18,453 nucleotides of DNA, from assembly GCA_963611685.1 (NCBI GenBank), contig CAVDSU010000033.1:1-18453 (forward strand), read 5' to 3'. The stretch is from UBA1724 sp963611685 (GTDB taxonomy: Bacteria; Verrucomicrobiota; Lentisphaeria; Oligosphaerales; Oligosphaeraceae). Position numbers and translations under genes: made by a program. Each line of letters begins with the position of its first letter. Position 1 is the stretch's first letter. The notes beneath the pieces are model-generated. The model made no database searches. It saw only the letters and a list, made by a program, of their open reading frames with translations, and was not told the origin of the DNA. Positions 1 through 7,270 of the stretch are shown here, in pieces.

Positions 1-171
1 CCCCCGTCCCCCCGCCTATGCTCTTCCGCCTACCGGCGGTGCTATTTTGGGCTTTTCCCTTGCTGCGCGCCAATTCGGGCGCGCTTGGTGTACGCGCCGG
101 TAGATTCCGGCGCGGGGTTTCGCGTGCGCGAAACCCTGGCCAAACTTCCTCCCTCCTCCTTCCTCCCTTTT
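1..171. repeat. Intergenic repeat island A: three-hairpin element, left end cut by window
   Basis: No gene is seen here. Bases 1-149 match 4142-4294 almost exactly: the first 75 bases are identical, and the rest differ by a few substitutions and one inserted base. Three inverted repeats lie in order: GCGCGCC/GGCGCGC (65-71 with 78-84), CGCGCCGG/CCGGCGCG (93-100 with 107-114) and GGGTTTCGCG/CGCGAAACCC (115-124 with 127-136). A polypyrimidine tract at 145-171 then abuts the stop codon of the HD-domain gene. For that minus-strand gene the element would form the 3' untranslated region. A role in ending or protecting the transcript is inference. Short reading frames crossing it have no family resemblance. 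Confidence 0.85.
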
Positions 172-1413
172 TTATTGTGCCTGCCGGGAAAGGACTTGCA
201 GCAGTGTTTCCGGATTTTTCGCGAGTTTTTCGCGGAGTCGTGGGGTAGTGATGACTCGGACGGCGAAGGTCCGGAGGTAGTCGCTTTCCAGGGAGTTCTT
301 GTGGTCGCGGTCCTTTTCCAGGAGCCAATAATCGTTGGAGCCATTTGCGATCCGGAGGTCTTTCGGGAGGAGTTTCCGGAAATACGGCATCGCGGCCAAG
401 AGGACCTCTCCGGGCCGTGCGTGGACGGCCTCCGCCAGGGCGTCCTCGGTTTTCAGGACGGTATCGAGTCTCTCCAGATTCCGGGAGAGTGCCATGAGTG
501 CCTGCCGGGGCCATTCCTGGAGGGCGATGTCCTTCCCCTCCACATTCTCCACGTAGCCGTATCCCTGTGGCTTCAAGCAGAGGCACGTCCGCAGGAGATC
601 CCGTGTCTCCAGGCGGCGAAGCATCCTTCGCGCGGCCTCGCTGCGGCCCTTCCGGAGCCACTCCAGAAGCGTGTCGTCGGTCATCTCCCAGATGGCGTCG
701 GCCTCCTCGGGCGTGCGCAGGGACAACTCCCGCTGGAGGGCCCACTGGAGCATCCGCTGTGCGGAGAGCGCGGTCTTGTTGAGGTATCCGTGCTGATGGA
801 GGTAGGAATAGAATTTCTGGACCCGCTTGCCCTCCTCGATGAACTTTTCGCGGAGCGCGAGATATCCGTCGGCGGTACGAACCGTATTTTCCTGGATGGT
901 CTCCAGGGCGGGGGTGCCTGCGAATCCGATATGGAGGGCGTCGCGCTCCAGATAATCCAGCTTATCGGCGCCCAGATTGCGGTCGGAGACCCACTCCCCC
1001 AGCGGATCCTTCCCTCGGAGCATCTGCAGGATGCGCTCGGGATCGCCGCCACACTGCCGGATGGGCTCCTCCAGGGACAGAATCGTCTTCTCTCCCTGGA
1101 GGTGGTGATCGCCGGCGAGGACGGGCTCCACCTGGTGGGAGAAAGGGCCGTGTCCCACGTCGTGTAGCAGCGCGAAGAGCTCCAGATTCCGCAGTTCGTC
1201 CCCCACGAGGCCCTGTCGGCGTGCCGCAAAGCGTGCGCGCTTCAGCACCCCCAGCGCGTGTTCCAGTCGGCTATGCCGTGCGCCGGGAAAGACCAGGTCG
1301 TTGAGGCCCAGCTGACGGCAGCCGCGCAGTCGCTGAAAGAGCGGGTGATCCAGGAGCGGGAGGAGTCCCTCCACCTCCACAGGACCCGAGCAGGGGATGC
1401 AGATCGCCTTCAT
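172..1413 (-). CDS. HD-domain phosphohydrolase (YdhJ/dNTPase-like)
   Basis: This 413-residue protein belongs to the HD superfamily of metal-dependent phosphohydrolases, in the branch that includes dGTPase/SAMHD1-like dNTP triphosphohydrolases. The expected metal ligands are visible: H52 in SRLEHALG, H84-D85 in LLHDVGHGPFSH, and D150 in GADKLDYLERD. The N-terminal RLRGCRQLG and PGARHSRLEH motifs are typical of the group. The C-terminal 250 residues are a helical region without motifs I recognise. The start ATG at 1413 lies 16 bases after the trmB stop, with AGGGAG about 12 bases upstream. It is therefore the last gene of the lrp-aminotransferase-trmB unit. The substrate is unknown: dNTPs are likely from the family, but other nucleotides are possible. 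Confidence 0.85.
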   Translation of the reverse strand: MKAICIPCSGPVEVEGLLPLLDHPLFQRLRGCRQLGLNDLVFPGARHSRLEHALGVLKRARFAARRQGLVGDELRNLELFALLHDVGHGPFSHQVEPVLAGDHHLQGEKTILSLEEPIRQCGGDPERILQMLRGKDPLGEWVSDRNLGADKLDYLERDALHIGFAGTPALETIQENTVRTADGYLALREKFIEEGKRVQKFYSYLHQHGYLNKTALSAQRMLQWALQRELSLRTPEEADAIWEMTDDTLLEWLRKGRSEAARRMLRRLETRDLLRTCLCLKPQGYGYVENVEGKDIALQEWPRQALMALSRNLERLDTVLKTEDALAEAVHARPGEVLLAAMPYFRKLLPKDLRIANGSNDYWLLEKDRDHKNSLESDYLRTFAVRVITTPRLREKLAKNPETLLQVLSRQAQ

Positions 1414-1429
1414 GCCTGTGATGACTCCC

Positions 1430-2005
1430 TCATCCCTTTACGCGGAAGCACACGTGCTGCACCTCGGTGCCGCGGGCATTCCAGTGCAGCTCGAAGTCCG
1501 TCTTCACGTCCGCCATGTCGGCGTTGCCGTCGGGGCATGGCTCATAGAGGCTCTCCAGATTCTGGAAGAGCCGCAGCCAGTCCTCGAAATAGGGCTCGTA
1601 GTCCGTGGAGAGGTGGAAGATTCCGCCGGGTTTCAGGACGCGGACCACGCGGCAGAGGAAGTCTGTGCACACCAGTCGTCGCGCCACGTGTCCCCGCTTG
1701 GGCCAGGGATCCGGGCAGAGCAGATGCAGTCGATCCAGGCAATGGACGGGCAGCTGGTAGGAGACCAGCGCCAGGCTGGTGGCGCGCAGCGCCAGGAGAT
1801 TCGAAAGCCCCGCGCGTGCGGCGCGCTTCTCCACAATGCGGAGACGCTCGGAAATCAGGTCGTTGCAGAGCACCAGGCTCTCCGGGTGGCGGCGCGCCAG
1901 CTCCACGGTAAAACGGCCCTTCCCGCACCCCATGTCCATCTCCACGCGACGGGAGGGCCCGCCGGGCAGCGGGAGGATTCCCCAGGTATTCGTGAGGCTC
2001 TGCAT
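1430..2005 (-). CDS. trmB: tRNA (guanine-N7-)-methyltransferase TrmB
   Basis: This 191-residue SAM-dependent enzyme methylates N7 of G46 in the variable loop of tRNA. The SAM-binding motif EMDMGCGKGRF is at residues 22-32. The family hallmark CPDPWPKRGHVARR is at 97-110, and KTDFELHWNARG at 168-179 matches the C-terminal T-x-F-E region. The reading frame is open to 2260, but that extension overlaps the aminotransferase gene out of frame and is low complexity. The ATG at 2005, 8 bases after the aminotransferase stop, is the sensible start. The N terminus is short for the family (usually over 200 residues). The start has no clear ribosome binding site (leader GACGGCCCCATG), so translational coupling to the upstream gene is likely. 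Confidence 0.93.
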   Translation of the reverse strand: MQSLTNTWGILPLPGGPSRRVEMDMGCGKGRFTVELARRHPESLVLCNDLISERLRIVEKRAARAGLSNLLALRATSLALVSYQLPVHCLDRLHLLCPDPWPKRGHVARRLVCTDFLCRVVRVLKPGGIFHLSTDYEPYFEDWLRLFQNLESLYEPCPDGNADMADVKTDFELHWNARGTEVQHVCFRVKG

Positions 2006-2013
2006 GGGGCCGT

Positions 2014-3216
2014 CTAGTCCTTCGCGGCAACGCGGTGGCGTTCCAGGAAGTGCGCGATGCGTCGCAGCGCCTCCTGGATCTCCTTCATGCTGGTGGCGTA
2101 GGAGCAGCGGACGAAGCCCTCGCCGGAGGCGCCGAAGGCGTCGCCGGGCACCACCGCCACCTTCTCCTCCGCCAGCAGGCGCTCGGCGAACTCCTCGGAG
2201 GTCATGCCGGTGCACGCCACGCTGGGGAAGACGTAGAAGGCGCCACGGGGCATGAAGCACGACATCCCCATGGAGTTGAAGCCCTTCACAATCACATTCC
2301 GGCGCTCCTCGTACTCCTCGTGCATGGCGTCGCGCTCGGCGTCGGCGGACTTCAAGGCCTCGATGGCGCCATACTGGGAGGCGGTGGGCGCGCAGAGCAT
2401 GGTGTACTGGTGGATCTTCATCATGGCATCCACGATCTCGTGGGGCCCCAGGGCATACGCGATACGCATGCCGGTCATTGCGTATGCCTTGCTGAAGCCA
2501 TTGAAGACCACGGTGCGCTCCCGCATGCCGGGGATCGTGCAGATGGAGGGCGAGCGGGGGATGTAGGAGAGGTCCTCGTAGATCTCGTCGGTGAGGACCA
2601 CCAGGTCGTGGCGAATCGCGAATTCCGCGATCTTCTGCTTGTCCTCCCAGGTCAAGCCCGCGCCGGTGGGGTTATTGGGGTAGTTGAGCATCAGGACCCT
2701 CGTGCGGGGAGTCACCGCCTTCTCCAGGTCTTCCGTCTGGATCACGAAATCGTGTTCCGCGCGGGTGCGCACAGGCACGGGCACGCCGTGCGCCATCGCC
2801 ACCGTGGCGCCGTAGGAGACATAGCAGGGCTCGTGGTAGAGCACCTCGTCGCCCGGAGAAATCAGCGCTCGGATCGCCAGATCCAATCCCTCGGAGACGC
2901 CCACGGTCACCAGGCACTCGTTTGCGGGGGAATAGGTGCCGCCGAAGCGCTCCTGGAACTTTTCGCAGATGATATCGCGGAGCTTCTTGTCGCCCAGATT
3001 GGAGGTGTAGTGGGTGTATCCCTTGGTGAGGGAGTACATCATTGCCTCGCGGATCTTCCAGGGCGTCACGAAATCCGGCTCGCCCACGCCCAGGGAGATG
3101 ACTCCCTGCATGGTGCTCACCAGATCAAAGAATTTCCGGATCCCGCTCTTGGGGATCACCTGGATGTGGGGCGCCACACGGCTGCCCTGATTACATAGAG
3201 ACTTTGAGTCGTCCAT
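2014..3216 (-). CDS. Pyridoxal-phosphate aminotransferase, class I/II (fold type I)
   Basis: This 400-residue cytosolic aminotransferase transfers an amino group between an amino acid and a 2-oxo acid. Hallmarks are SLGVGEPDF (residues 41-49), NYPNNPTG (178-185), the cofactor-contacting D210 and Y213 in LTDEIYE, the PLP-binding lysine K243 in SKAYAMTGMR, and a C-terminal FVRCSYA carrying the carboxylate-binding arginine. The ATG at 3216 has a strong GGAGGA about 9 bases upstream. An in-frame start nine codons earlier sits ahead of that site and is unlikely. The gene overlaps the 3' end of the Lrp-type regulator by 26 bases, so the two are cotranscribed. Regulator-aminotransferase pairs of this kind often serve aspartate, alanine or branched/aromatic amino acids; the substrate cannot be read from sequence. 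Confidence 0.93.
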   Translation of the reverse strand: MDDSKSLCNQGSRVAPHIQVIPKSGIRKFFDLVSTMQGVISLGVGEPDFVTPWKIREAMMYSLTKGYTHYTSNLGDKKLRDIICEKFQERFGGTYSPANECLVTVGVSEGLDLAIRALISPGDEVLYHEPCYVSYGATVAMAHGVPVPVRTRAEHDFVIQTEDLEKAVTPRTRVLMLNYPNNPTGAGLTWEDKQKIAEFAIRHDLVVLTDEIYEDLSYIPRSPSICTIPGMRERTVVFNGFSKAYAMTGMRIAYALGPHEIVDAMMKIHQYTMLCAPTASQYGAIEALKSADAERDAMHEEYEERRNVIVKGFNSMGMSCFMPRGAFYVFPSVACTGMTSEEFAERLLAEEKVAVVPGDAFGASGEGFVRCSYATSMKEIQEALRRIAHFLERHRVAAKD

Positions 3217-3685
3217 ATCCTTCTTCCTCCTTCTCAAGATCAATGCCCGCTTCCTTGTATTTCTTCAGCAGGAAGAGGGTCGCACAGGACTTCACGCCCG
3301 GCTGCGTGGAAAGCTTGCTGGCCACAAAATGGGCCACGTCCTGCAGGGACTTCCCCACGACCTCCAGATGGAGATCATAACGGCCGCTCACCAGATAGGC
3401 GGAGACCACCTCGGGGAACTTGCAAATGCGCTGCGCCACGCCGTCAAAACCCGTATCGCGCTCCGGCTGGATCTGCACTTCGATGATCGCACGGGTGCTG
3501 CCGTCCTCGGCGTCGCCCGTCAAAGCGGCATACCCGAGAATGCGTCCCTCCGCCTCCATCCGCGCAATGGCATCGGCGGCCTCCTGTGCGGAAATTGCCA
3601 GACGGTCTGCGATCTCCTGCACGGGCATGCGTGCCTCGCGTCGGAGCAAGGAAAGGATTTTCTCGTTTCGTTCGTTCTCGTTCAT
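3191..3685 (-). CDS. Lrp/AsnC-family transcriptional regulator
   Basis: This 164-residue regulator has an N-terminal winged helix-turn-helix (about residues 6-52, with VQEIADRLAISAQEAADAI as the recognition region) and a C-terminal RAM ligand-binding/oligomerisation domain (about 66-142; FPEVVSAYLVSGRYDLHLEV is the typical core). Members bind amino acids and control amino-acid metabolism, often including their own gene. It overlaps the aminotransferase by 26 bases, so that gene is the most likely target. The start ATG at 3685 has GGAGGT about 10 bases upstream. The last 20 residues (EKEEEGYGRLKVSM end) form a charged tail, unusual in a family that normally ends soon after the RAM domain. Confidence 0.92.
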   Translation of the reverse strand: MNENERNEKILSLLRREARMPVQEIADRLAISAQEAADAIARMEAEGRILGYAALTGDAEDGSTRAIIEVQIQPERDTGFDGVAQRICKFPEVVSAYLVSGRYDLHLEVVGKSLQDVAHFVASKLSTQPGVKSCATLFLLKKYKEAGIDLEKEEEGYGRLKVSM

Positions 3686-3800
3686 AAATGACTACACCTC
3701 CGGCACAGGGGAAACTCCCCCACGCCATGGCTGCGTTTCGGAATATCCCGGCACACACAAATTCACCGAATGCCGGAAAGGAGCAATAATCTAATTCGCA
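3686..3800 (-). promoter_or_regulatory. Leader and candidate promoter/operator of the lrp-aminotransferase unit
   Basis: Upstream of the regulator gene lies an AT-rich stretch at 3786-3800 (minus strand AATTAGATTATT) that could be a -10 region. No good -35 is visible, so the promoter call is weak. Between it and the start codon an inverted repeat CCGGCA/TGCCGG occupies 3748-3753 and 3771-3776, flanked by further TTCGG/CCGAA symmetry. This is a plausible autoregulatory site. A second short inverted repeat, GGGGA-gttt-CCCC, lies nearer the start codon. Confidence 0.3.
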
Positions 3801-3832
3801 ACAATGCGACTGTAGGAGCCCAGCGCCGCAGA

Positions 3833-3879
3833 GCGGCGGCACAGGCGTGACGCACCCGCGGCGGCACAGGCGTGACGCA
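3833..3879 (+). repeat. 22-base perfect direct repeat pair
   Basis: The 22 bases GCGGCGGCACAG + GCGTGACGCA occur at 3833-3854 and again, identical, at 3858-3879, a period of 25. They mark the left edge of the repeat island and have no open reading frame around them. Confidence 0.9.
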
Positions 3880-3931
3880 AGTGCCTAGCATGTAGTGGCT
3901 AGTGGCTAGCTTGCAAGGTGCCTGCGGCGCC

Positions 3932-4163
3932 CTTCCGCCTACCGGCGGCACAACACCGCCTCCGCTAACGATGCTAGCCTAAGAGCGCTCTTCCCTAGCG
4001 AAATACCCAAAGGACGGGGACTGCCGCCCCCGTCCCCCCGCCTATGCTCTTCCGCCTACCGGCGGCACAACACCGCCTCCGCTAACGATGCTAGCCTAAG
4101 AGCGCTCTTCCCTAGCGAAATACCCAAAGGACGGGGGCAAACCCCCGTCCCCCCGCCTATGCT
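3932..4163 (+). repeat. Tandem duplication, two units of 117 and 115 bases
   Basis: Units span 3932-4048 and 4049-4163. They are identical for about 88 bases and differ only in a small loop. Each unit contains the palindrome AAGAGCGCTCTT inside a GCTAGC...CTAGCG context. Each then has ACCCAAAGGACGGG followed by a GC hairpin: GGACGGGG/CCCCGTCC in the first, and a perfect GGACGGGGG-caaa-CCCCCGTCC in the second. A third unit begins at 4164 but diverges after 17 bases into the three-hairpin element. A diverged inverted relative is at 18255-18310. Confidence 0.92.
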
Positions 4164-4310
4164 CTTCCGCCTACCGGCGGTGCTATTTTGGGCTTTTCCC
4201 TTGCTGCGCGCCAATTGTGGCGCGCTTGGCGCACGCGCCGGTAGATTCCGGCGCGGGGTTTCGCGGTCCGCGAAACCCTGGCCAAACTTCCTCCTTCCTC
4301 CTTTTTCCCA
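4142..4310. repeat. Second copy of the three-hairpin element
   Basis: This copy matches positions 1-149 closely. Its stems are GCGCGCCA/TGGCGCGC (4206-4213 with 4218-4225), CGCGCCGG/CCGGCGCG (4234-4241 with 4248-4255) and GGGTTTCGCGG/CCGCGAAACCC (4256-4266 with 4268-4278). Where it differs from the first copy the symmetry is kept or extended: stem 1 gains an A-T pair and stem 3 a G-C pair. A polypyrimidine tract follows at 4287-4309, pointing at the 3' end of the RNase Y gene, as the first copy points at the HD-domain gene. Confidence 0.88.
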
Positions 4311-4335
4311 CGCTAGCGCCGCGTTCGCGCGGGCG

Positions 4336-6006
4336 CTATCGTGCGTATTCCACGCAGCGTGTCTCGCGGATCACGGTCACGCGGATTTGTCCGGGGTACC
4401 GCATTTCGGCCTGGATCTTTCCGGCCATGTCGCGGGCGAGGATCTGTGCCTGTTCCTGGGAGATCTCCTGGGGTTTCACCAGCACGCGGAGTTCGCGTCC
4501 GCCCTGGAGGGCGTAGCAGGATTCCACGCCATCGAAGGAGTTCCCGATGCGTTCCAGATTCTCCAGTCGCTTCAAGAAGAACTCGGTGGCCTCGGAGCGT
4601 GCGCCGGGGCGTGCGGCGGAGAGCGTATCGCAGACCTGCACCAGCACCGCCAGGGGGCCCTCCTGGGGGACCTCGTCGTGGTGCGCGGCCACCGCGTTGA
4701 CCACGCGGGGGTCCTCGCCTGCGCGTCGGAGGATCTCCGCGCCCAGCGCGGCGTGCGTGCCCTCCGCCTCGGCGTCGGCCGCCTTTCCGATATCGTGGAG
4801 CAGTCCCGCGCGGCGTGCCATCTCGGCGTCCATGCCCATTTCTGCGGCGAGGGTGCCGGCCATGCGTCCCACCTCCAGCGAATGCTGCAGCACATTCTGG
4901 GAGAAGCTGTATCGGAATGCGAGCCGTCCCAGCATCGAGAGAAGATTATCGGGGAGGAAGAGCGACAGGCTTTCTGCGGCCTCCTTGCCGGCCTGGAGCA
5001 CCTCGCCGTCCAGCTCCTCGCGGGTGGCGGCCACCAGCTCCTCCACGCGACTGGGGTGGATGCGTCCGTCGTCCATGAGCTTCTCCAGGACTCGCCGCGC
5101 CACTTCTCGGCGAATGGGATCGAAGCAGGAGATCACCACGCTTTGGGGGACATCGTCCACCAGGAGATTCGTGCCGGTAGCCTGTTCCAGCGTGCGGATA
5201 TTGCGGCCCTCCTTTCCGATGATGCGGCCCTTCATCTCCTCGTTGGGCAGCGCCACCACGGTGACTGCGCCGGAGCGGACGCTATCGGAAGAGAGCCGCT
5301 GCATGGCGCCCAGGAGCATCCGTCGGGCATTCTCCTGGAGTTGCTGGCGAGTCTCCTCCTGCTGCCGGCGGATCATGGCGGCCTCCTCGCTGGCCATCTC
5401 GCGGCGGATCTCCGACAGGAGTTGTGCACGGATCTCCTCGGCGGTGGAGCCCGCCAGCGTCTCCTGGCGGTGGCGGAGCTCCTCGCGTTCGGCCTCCAGA
5501 GAGGCGCGGTGCTTCTGGATCTCCTCTTCCTCGGCACGACAGGCCTTCCCGCGCTCCTGGAGATCCACCAGATGCTTCTGCAGGGTATTCAGGCGATCGG
5601 TGAGGGCGTCCTCGCGGGTGCGCAGGCGTTCCCGCTGCTGTTCCAGCGCCTGCTGCCCCTCCTTCTGGACGCGCTCCGCCTCCTGGCGGGCGCCCAAAAG
5701 CACATCGCCGGCCTTCAATTCGGCTTCCTTCAGGATATTCTGCGCCTGCGACTCCGCCTGCGCACGGGAGTCCTCCAGATTCTTCCGCGCCTCCTCCAAA
5801 TCCGCGCGAATGCCCTTCTCCATGCGGTTGCGGCGGTTGTTGGAGAGGATCTGCCAGAGCACCAGGAGCACCAGCATAAGGCTGGCGCCGGTGATGAACC
5901 AGAGCTGCAGGGTATTGAGGGTCGCCTCGTCCTCGGCGGAGAGGAAGCTCTGTTGCGCCTGAAGAAACGCAGGGAGGATATTGACTGAAGTCAGAAGGGG
6001 TGTCAT
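4336..6006 (-). CDS. rny: Ribonuclease Y
   Basis: This 556-residue membrane-anchored endoribonuclease starts mRNA decay. The order of parts is a transmembrane segment at about residues 34-54, a long charged coiled coil at 57-235, a KH RNA-binding domain at about 245-330 with the GRIIGKEGRNI loop at 260-270, and an HD domain at about 365-465. The catalytic H404-D405 lie in GLLHDIGKA, with H375 in VLQHSLEVG. The open frame extends to 6375, but the extra part overlaps the cyclo-ligase gene out of frame and is low complexity. The ATG at 6006, 31 bases after the previous stop, gives the family architecture. The periplasmic/N-terminal stretch of about 33 residues before the membrane helix is longer than in the Bacillus protein. 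The leader is C-rich without a ribosome binding site. It is the last gene of the ten-gene run, ahead of a hairpin-rich repeat. Confidence 0.95.
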   Translation of the reverse strand: MTPLLTSVNILPAFLQAQQSFLSAEDEATLNTLQLWFITGASLMLVLLVLWQILSNNRRNRMEKGIRADLEEARKNLEDSRAQAESQAQNILKEAELKAGDVLLGARQEAERVQKEGQQALEQQRERLRTREDALTDRLNTLQKHLVDLQERGKACRAEEEEIQKHRASLEAEREELRHRQETLAGSTAEEIRAQLLSEIRREMASEEAAMIRRQQEETRQQLQENARRMLLGAMQRLSSDSVRSGAVTVVALPNEEMKGRIIGKEGRNIRTLEQATGTNLLVDDVPQSVVISCFDPIRREVARRVLEKLMDDGRIHPSRVEELVAATREELDGEVLQAGKEAAESLSLFLPDNLLSMLGRLAFRYSFSQNVLQHSLEVGRMAGTLAAEMGMDAEMARRAGLLHDIGKAADAEAEGTHAALGAEILRRAGEDPRVVNAVAAHHDEVPQEGPLAVLVQVCDTLSAARPGARSEATEFFLKRLENLERIGNSFDGVESCYALQGGRELRVLVKPQEISQEQAQILARDMAGKIQAEMRYPGQIRVTVIRETRCVEYAR

Positions 6007-6037
6007 TGCAAGGGGGGATTTCCGCGGCTTGTTTTTT

Positions 6038-6649
6038 TTACCAGCGGGGTGCGGGCTCGTCGGGGATCCATCGGAGAGGCGTGCGCAGTGCCTCCACGGG
6101 CTGATCCCAGGGTTCCCGGGGAATCTGTTCCAGGACCTGGCACTCCCGGCAGATTCCCAGGCGGAATCCCTGTGGATACCGCTGGAAGAGCCGGTCGTAG
6201 AAGCCGCCGCCGCGTCCCAGGCGGTTGCCTTCGGGGTCGAATGCGAGTCCGGGAACCAGCCAGAGCGTGCGTTCGGGGAGGACCTCCGCGCGGAGGCAAT
6301 CGGGAGTGGGCTCCAGAATGCCGTAGCGTCCGGGCGACAGCTGTCGTCCCAGGGACTCCACGCGCGCCAGGGCATAGACGCCGTTTTCGCTGACGGGGAG
6401 ATAGAGTGCCTTCCCCTGAAGCAGGGCGTCGTTCATCAGCGCCGAGACGCTGACTTCGTCCGCCATGGCCACGTAGGCAACCAATGCCTGGCACTCCCGG
6501 AAGAGTCGGGAGGCCAGCAGGGGATCCGCCACCGTGCGGGTGTTTGCGGGCATATCGTGGAGCAGGATCTCGCGCATCCTGCGCCGCAACTGCACGCGCT
6601 CCTCCTTCCGGGAAGGAGTGCCCCCGACAATCTGGCGATCGTCAACCAT
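6038..6649 (-). CDS. 5-formyltetrahydrofolate cyclo-ligase
   Basis: This 203-residue cytosolic enzyme makes an ATP-dependent conversion of 5-formyl-THF to 5,10-methenyl-THF, returning the storage folate to the one-carbon pool. The N-terminal basic SRKEERVQLRRRMRE and the VAYVAMADEVSV region fit the family. The signature LVPGLAFDPEGNRLGRGGGF followed by YDR (about residues 131-153) is unmistakable. The start ATG at 6649 is 8 bases after the rsmD stop. An open extension to 7042 runs inside rsmD in another frame and is discarded. The start context CCGCCCCATG has no ribosome binding site and resembles that of trmB, suggesting coupling to the upstream gene. Confidence 0.93.
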   Translation of the reverse strand: MVDDRQIVGGTPSRKEERVQLRRRMREILLHDMPANTRTVADPLLASRLFRECQALVAYVAMADEVSVSALMNDALLQGKALYLPVSENGVYALARVESLGRQLSPGRYGILEPTPDCLRAEVLPERTLWLVPGLAFDPEGNRLGRGGGFYDRLFQRYPQGFRLGICRECQVLEQIPREPWDQPVEALRTPLRWIPDEPAPRW

Positions 6650-6657
6650 GGGGCGGA

Positions 6658-7266
6658 CTACGGCTCCTCCTCCGCGGCGGACTCCGCCGCCACCGTGGCG
6701 TAGGAGAGCGTCCGGATGCCGAACGAGCGCTCCCGCAGGAGCTTCCAGGGAGAGAGGGGCGCCCAGGGCACATCCAGCGTGCCGGTCTCCTGCTCCAAGA
6801 CGAGGATTGCGCCGGGCGCCGCCAGGCGGATCCAGGCGGGGTCGTTCAGCAGCGCGCAGGCGCCGTAGTCGCCGGCCGCGCAATGATATGGCGGATCCGC
6901 CAAAAGAAAATCGAAGGGCGCTTCCGCGGAGAGCCGCACACCCGCGCGGGCGGCGTCGCAGGCGAGCAGTTCCACGGCCTCGGGGGCGACGCCACCCATG
7001 GCCTTCGATACCCGCGACAAATTCTCCCGGATGACCTGGCAATGGCGGGGATCCCGTTCCACCAGGACCACGCGCTCTGCGCCGCGGGAGAGCGCCTCCA
7101 GCCCCAGGGCGCCAGAACCCGAAAAGAGATCCAAGACCCGCTTGCCACGCAGATCCCCCAGCGTGGAAAAGAGGGACTCCTTCACTTTGTCCTCCGTGGG
7201 ACGCACGCCGCCAGTCTCCGGGACCGACAGACGGATGCCACGGGCCAACCCCGATACAATTCGCAT
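6658..7266 (-). CDS. rsmD: 16S rRNA (guanine-N2)-methyltransferase RsmD
   Basis: This 202-residue SAM-dependent enzyme methylates N2 of G966 (E. coli numbering) of 16S rRNA during 30S assembly. It shows the N-terminal MRIVSGLARGIRL, the VRPTEDKVKESLFSTL signature (residues 21-36), the SAM-binding VLDLFSGSGALGLEAL (44-59), VLVERD (68-72) for the ribose-binding acidic residue, and the catalytic ADPPY (123-127). Length is normal. The start ATG at 7266 is 4 bases after the stop of the small zinc-ribbon gene, with AAGGAG about 11 bases upstream within that gene's end. The two are therefore cotranscribed and probably coupled. Confidence 0.95.
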   Translation of the reverse strand: MRIVSGLARGIRLSVPETGGVRPTEDKVKESLFSTLGDLRGKRVLDLFSGSGALGLEALSRGAERVVLVERDPRHCQVIRENLSRVSKAMGGVAPEAVELLACDAARAGVRLSAEAPFDFLLADPPYHCAAGDYGACALLNDPAWIRLAAPGAILVLEQETGTLDVPWAPLSPWKLLRERSFGIRTLSYATVAAESAAEEEP

Positions 7267-7270
7267 GGTG

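Larger units (their letters stand above)
3801..4335. repeat. Intergenic repeat island B (composite, gene-free)
   Basis: No credible gene lies in this stretch between the RNase Y stop and the regulator promoter. It is a mosaic of repeats. From the left it holds a 22-base direct repeat pair (3833-3879) and a TAGTGGCTAGTGGCTAGC block near 3893-3910. That block is an inverted relative of the CCCACTAGCCACTA blocks at 17970, 18200 and 18360. A tandem duplication of about 117 bases (3932-4163) follows, then a copy of the three-hairpin element of positions 1-171 (4142-4310). The last 25 bases before the RNase Y stop are GC-rich, with GCTAGCGCC. Confidence 0.85.

Noticed and set aside
1..248. Short shared reading frame at 18-248 and 4159 onward beginning MLFRLPAVLF
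   Set aside because: The identical N termini come from the duplicated repeat element, not from related genes; the frames run on into antisense of real genes.
3833..4165. CRISPR array
   Set aside because: The repeats are few, of unequal type and joined without unique spacers of regular length, and no cas gene is present.
4159..5988. 609-residue plus-strand frame opposite RNase Y
   Set aside because: RNase Y is certain from its KH and HD motifs; this frame starts in the repeat and is a shadow.
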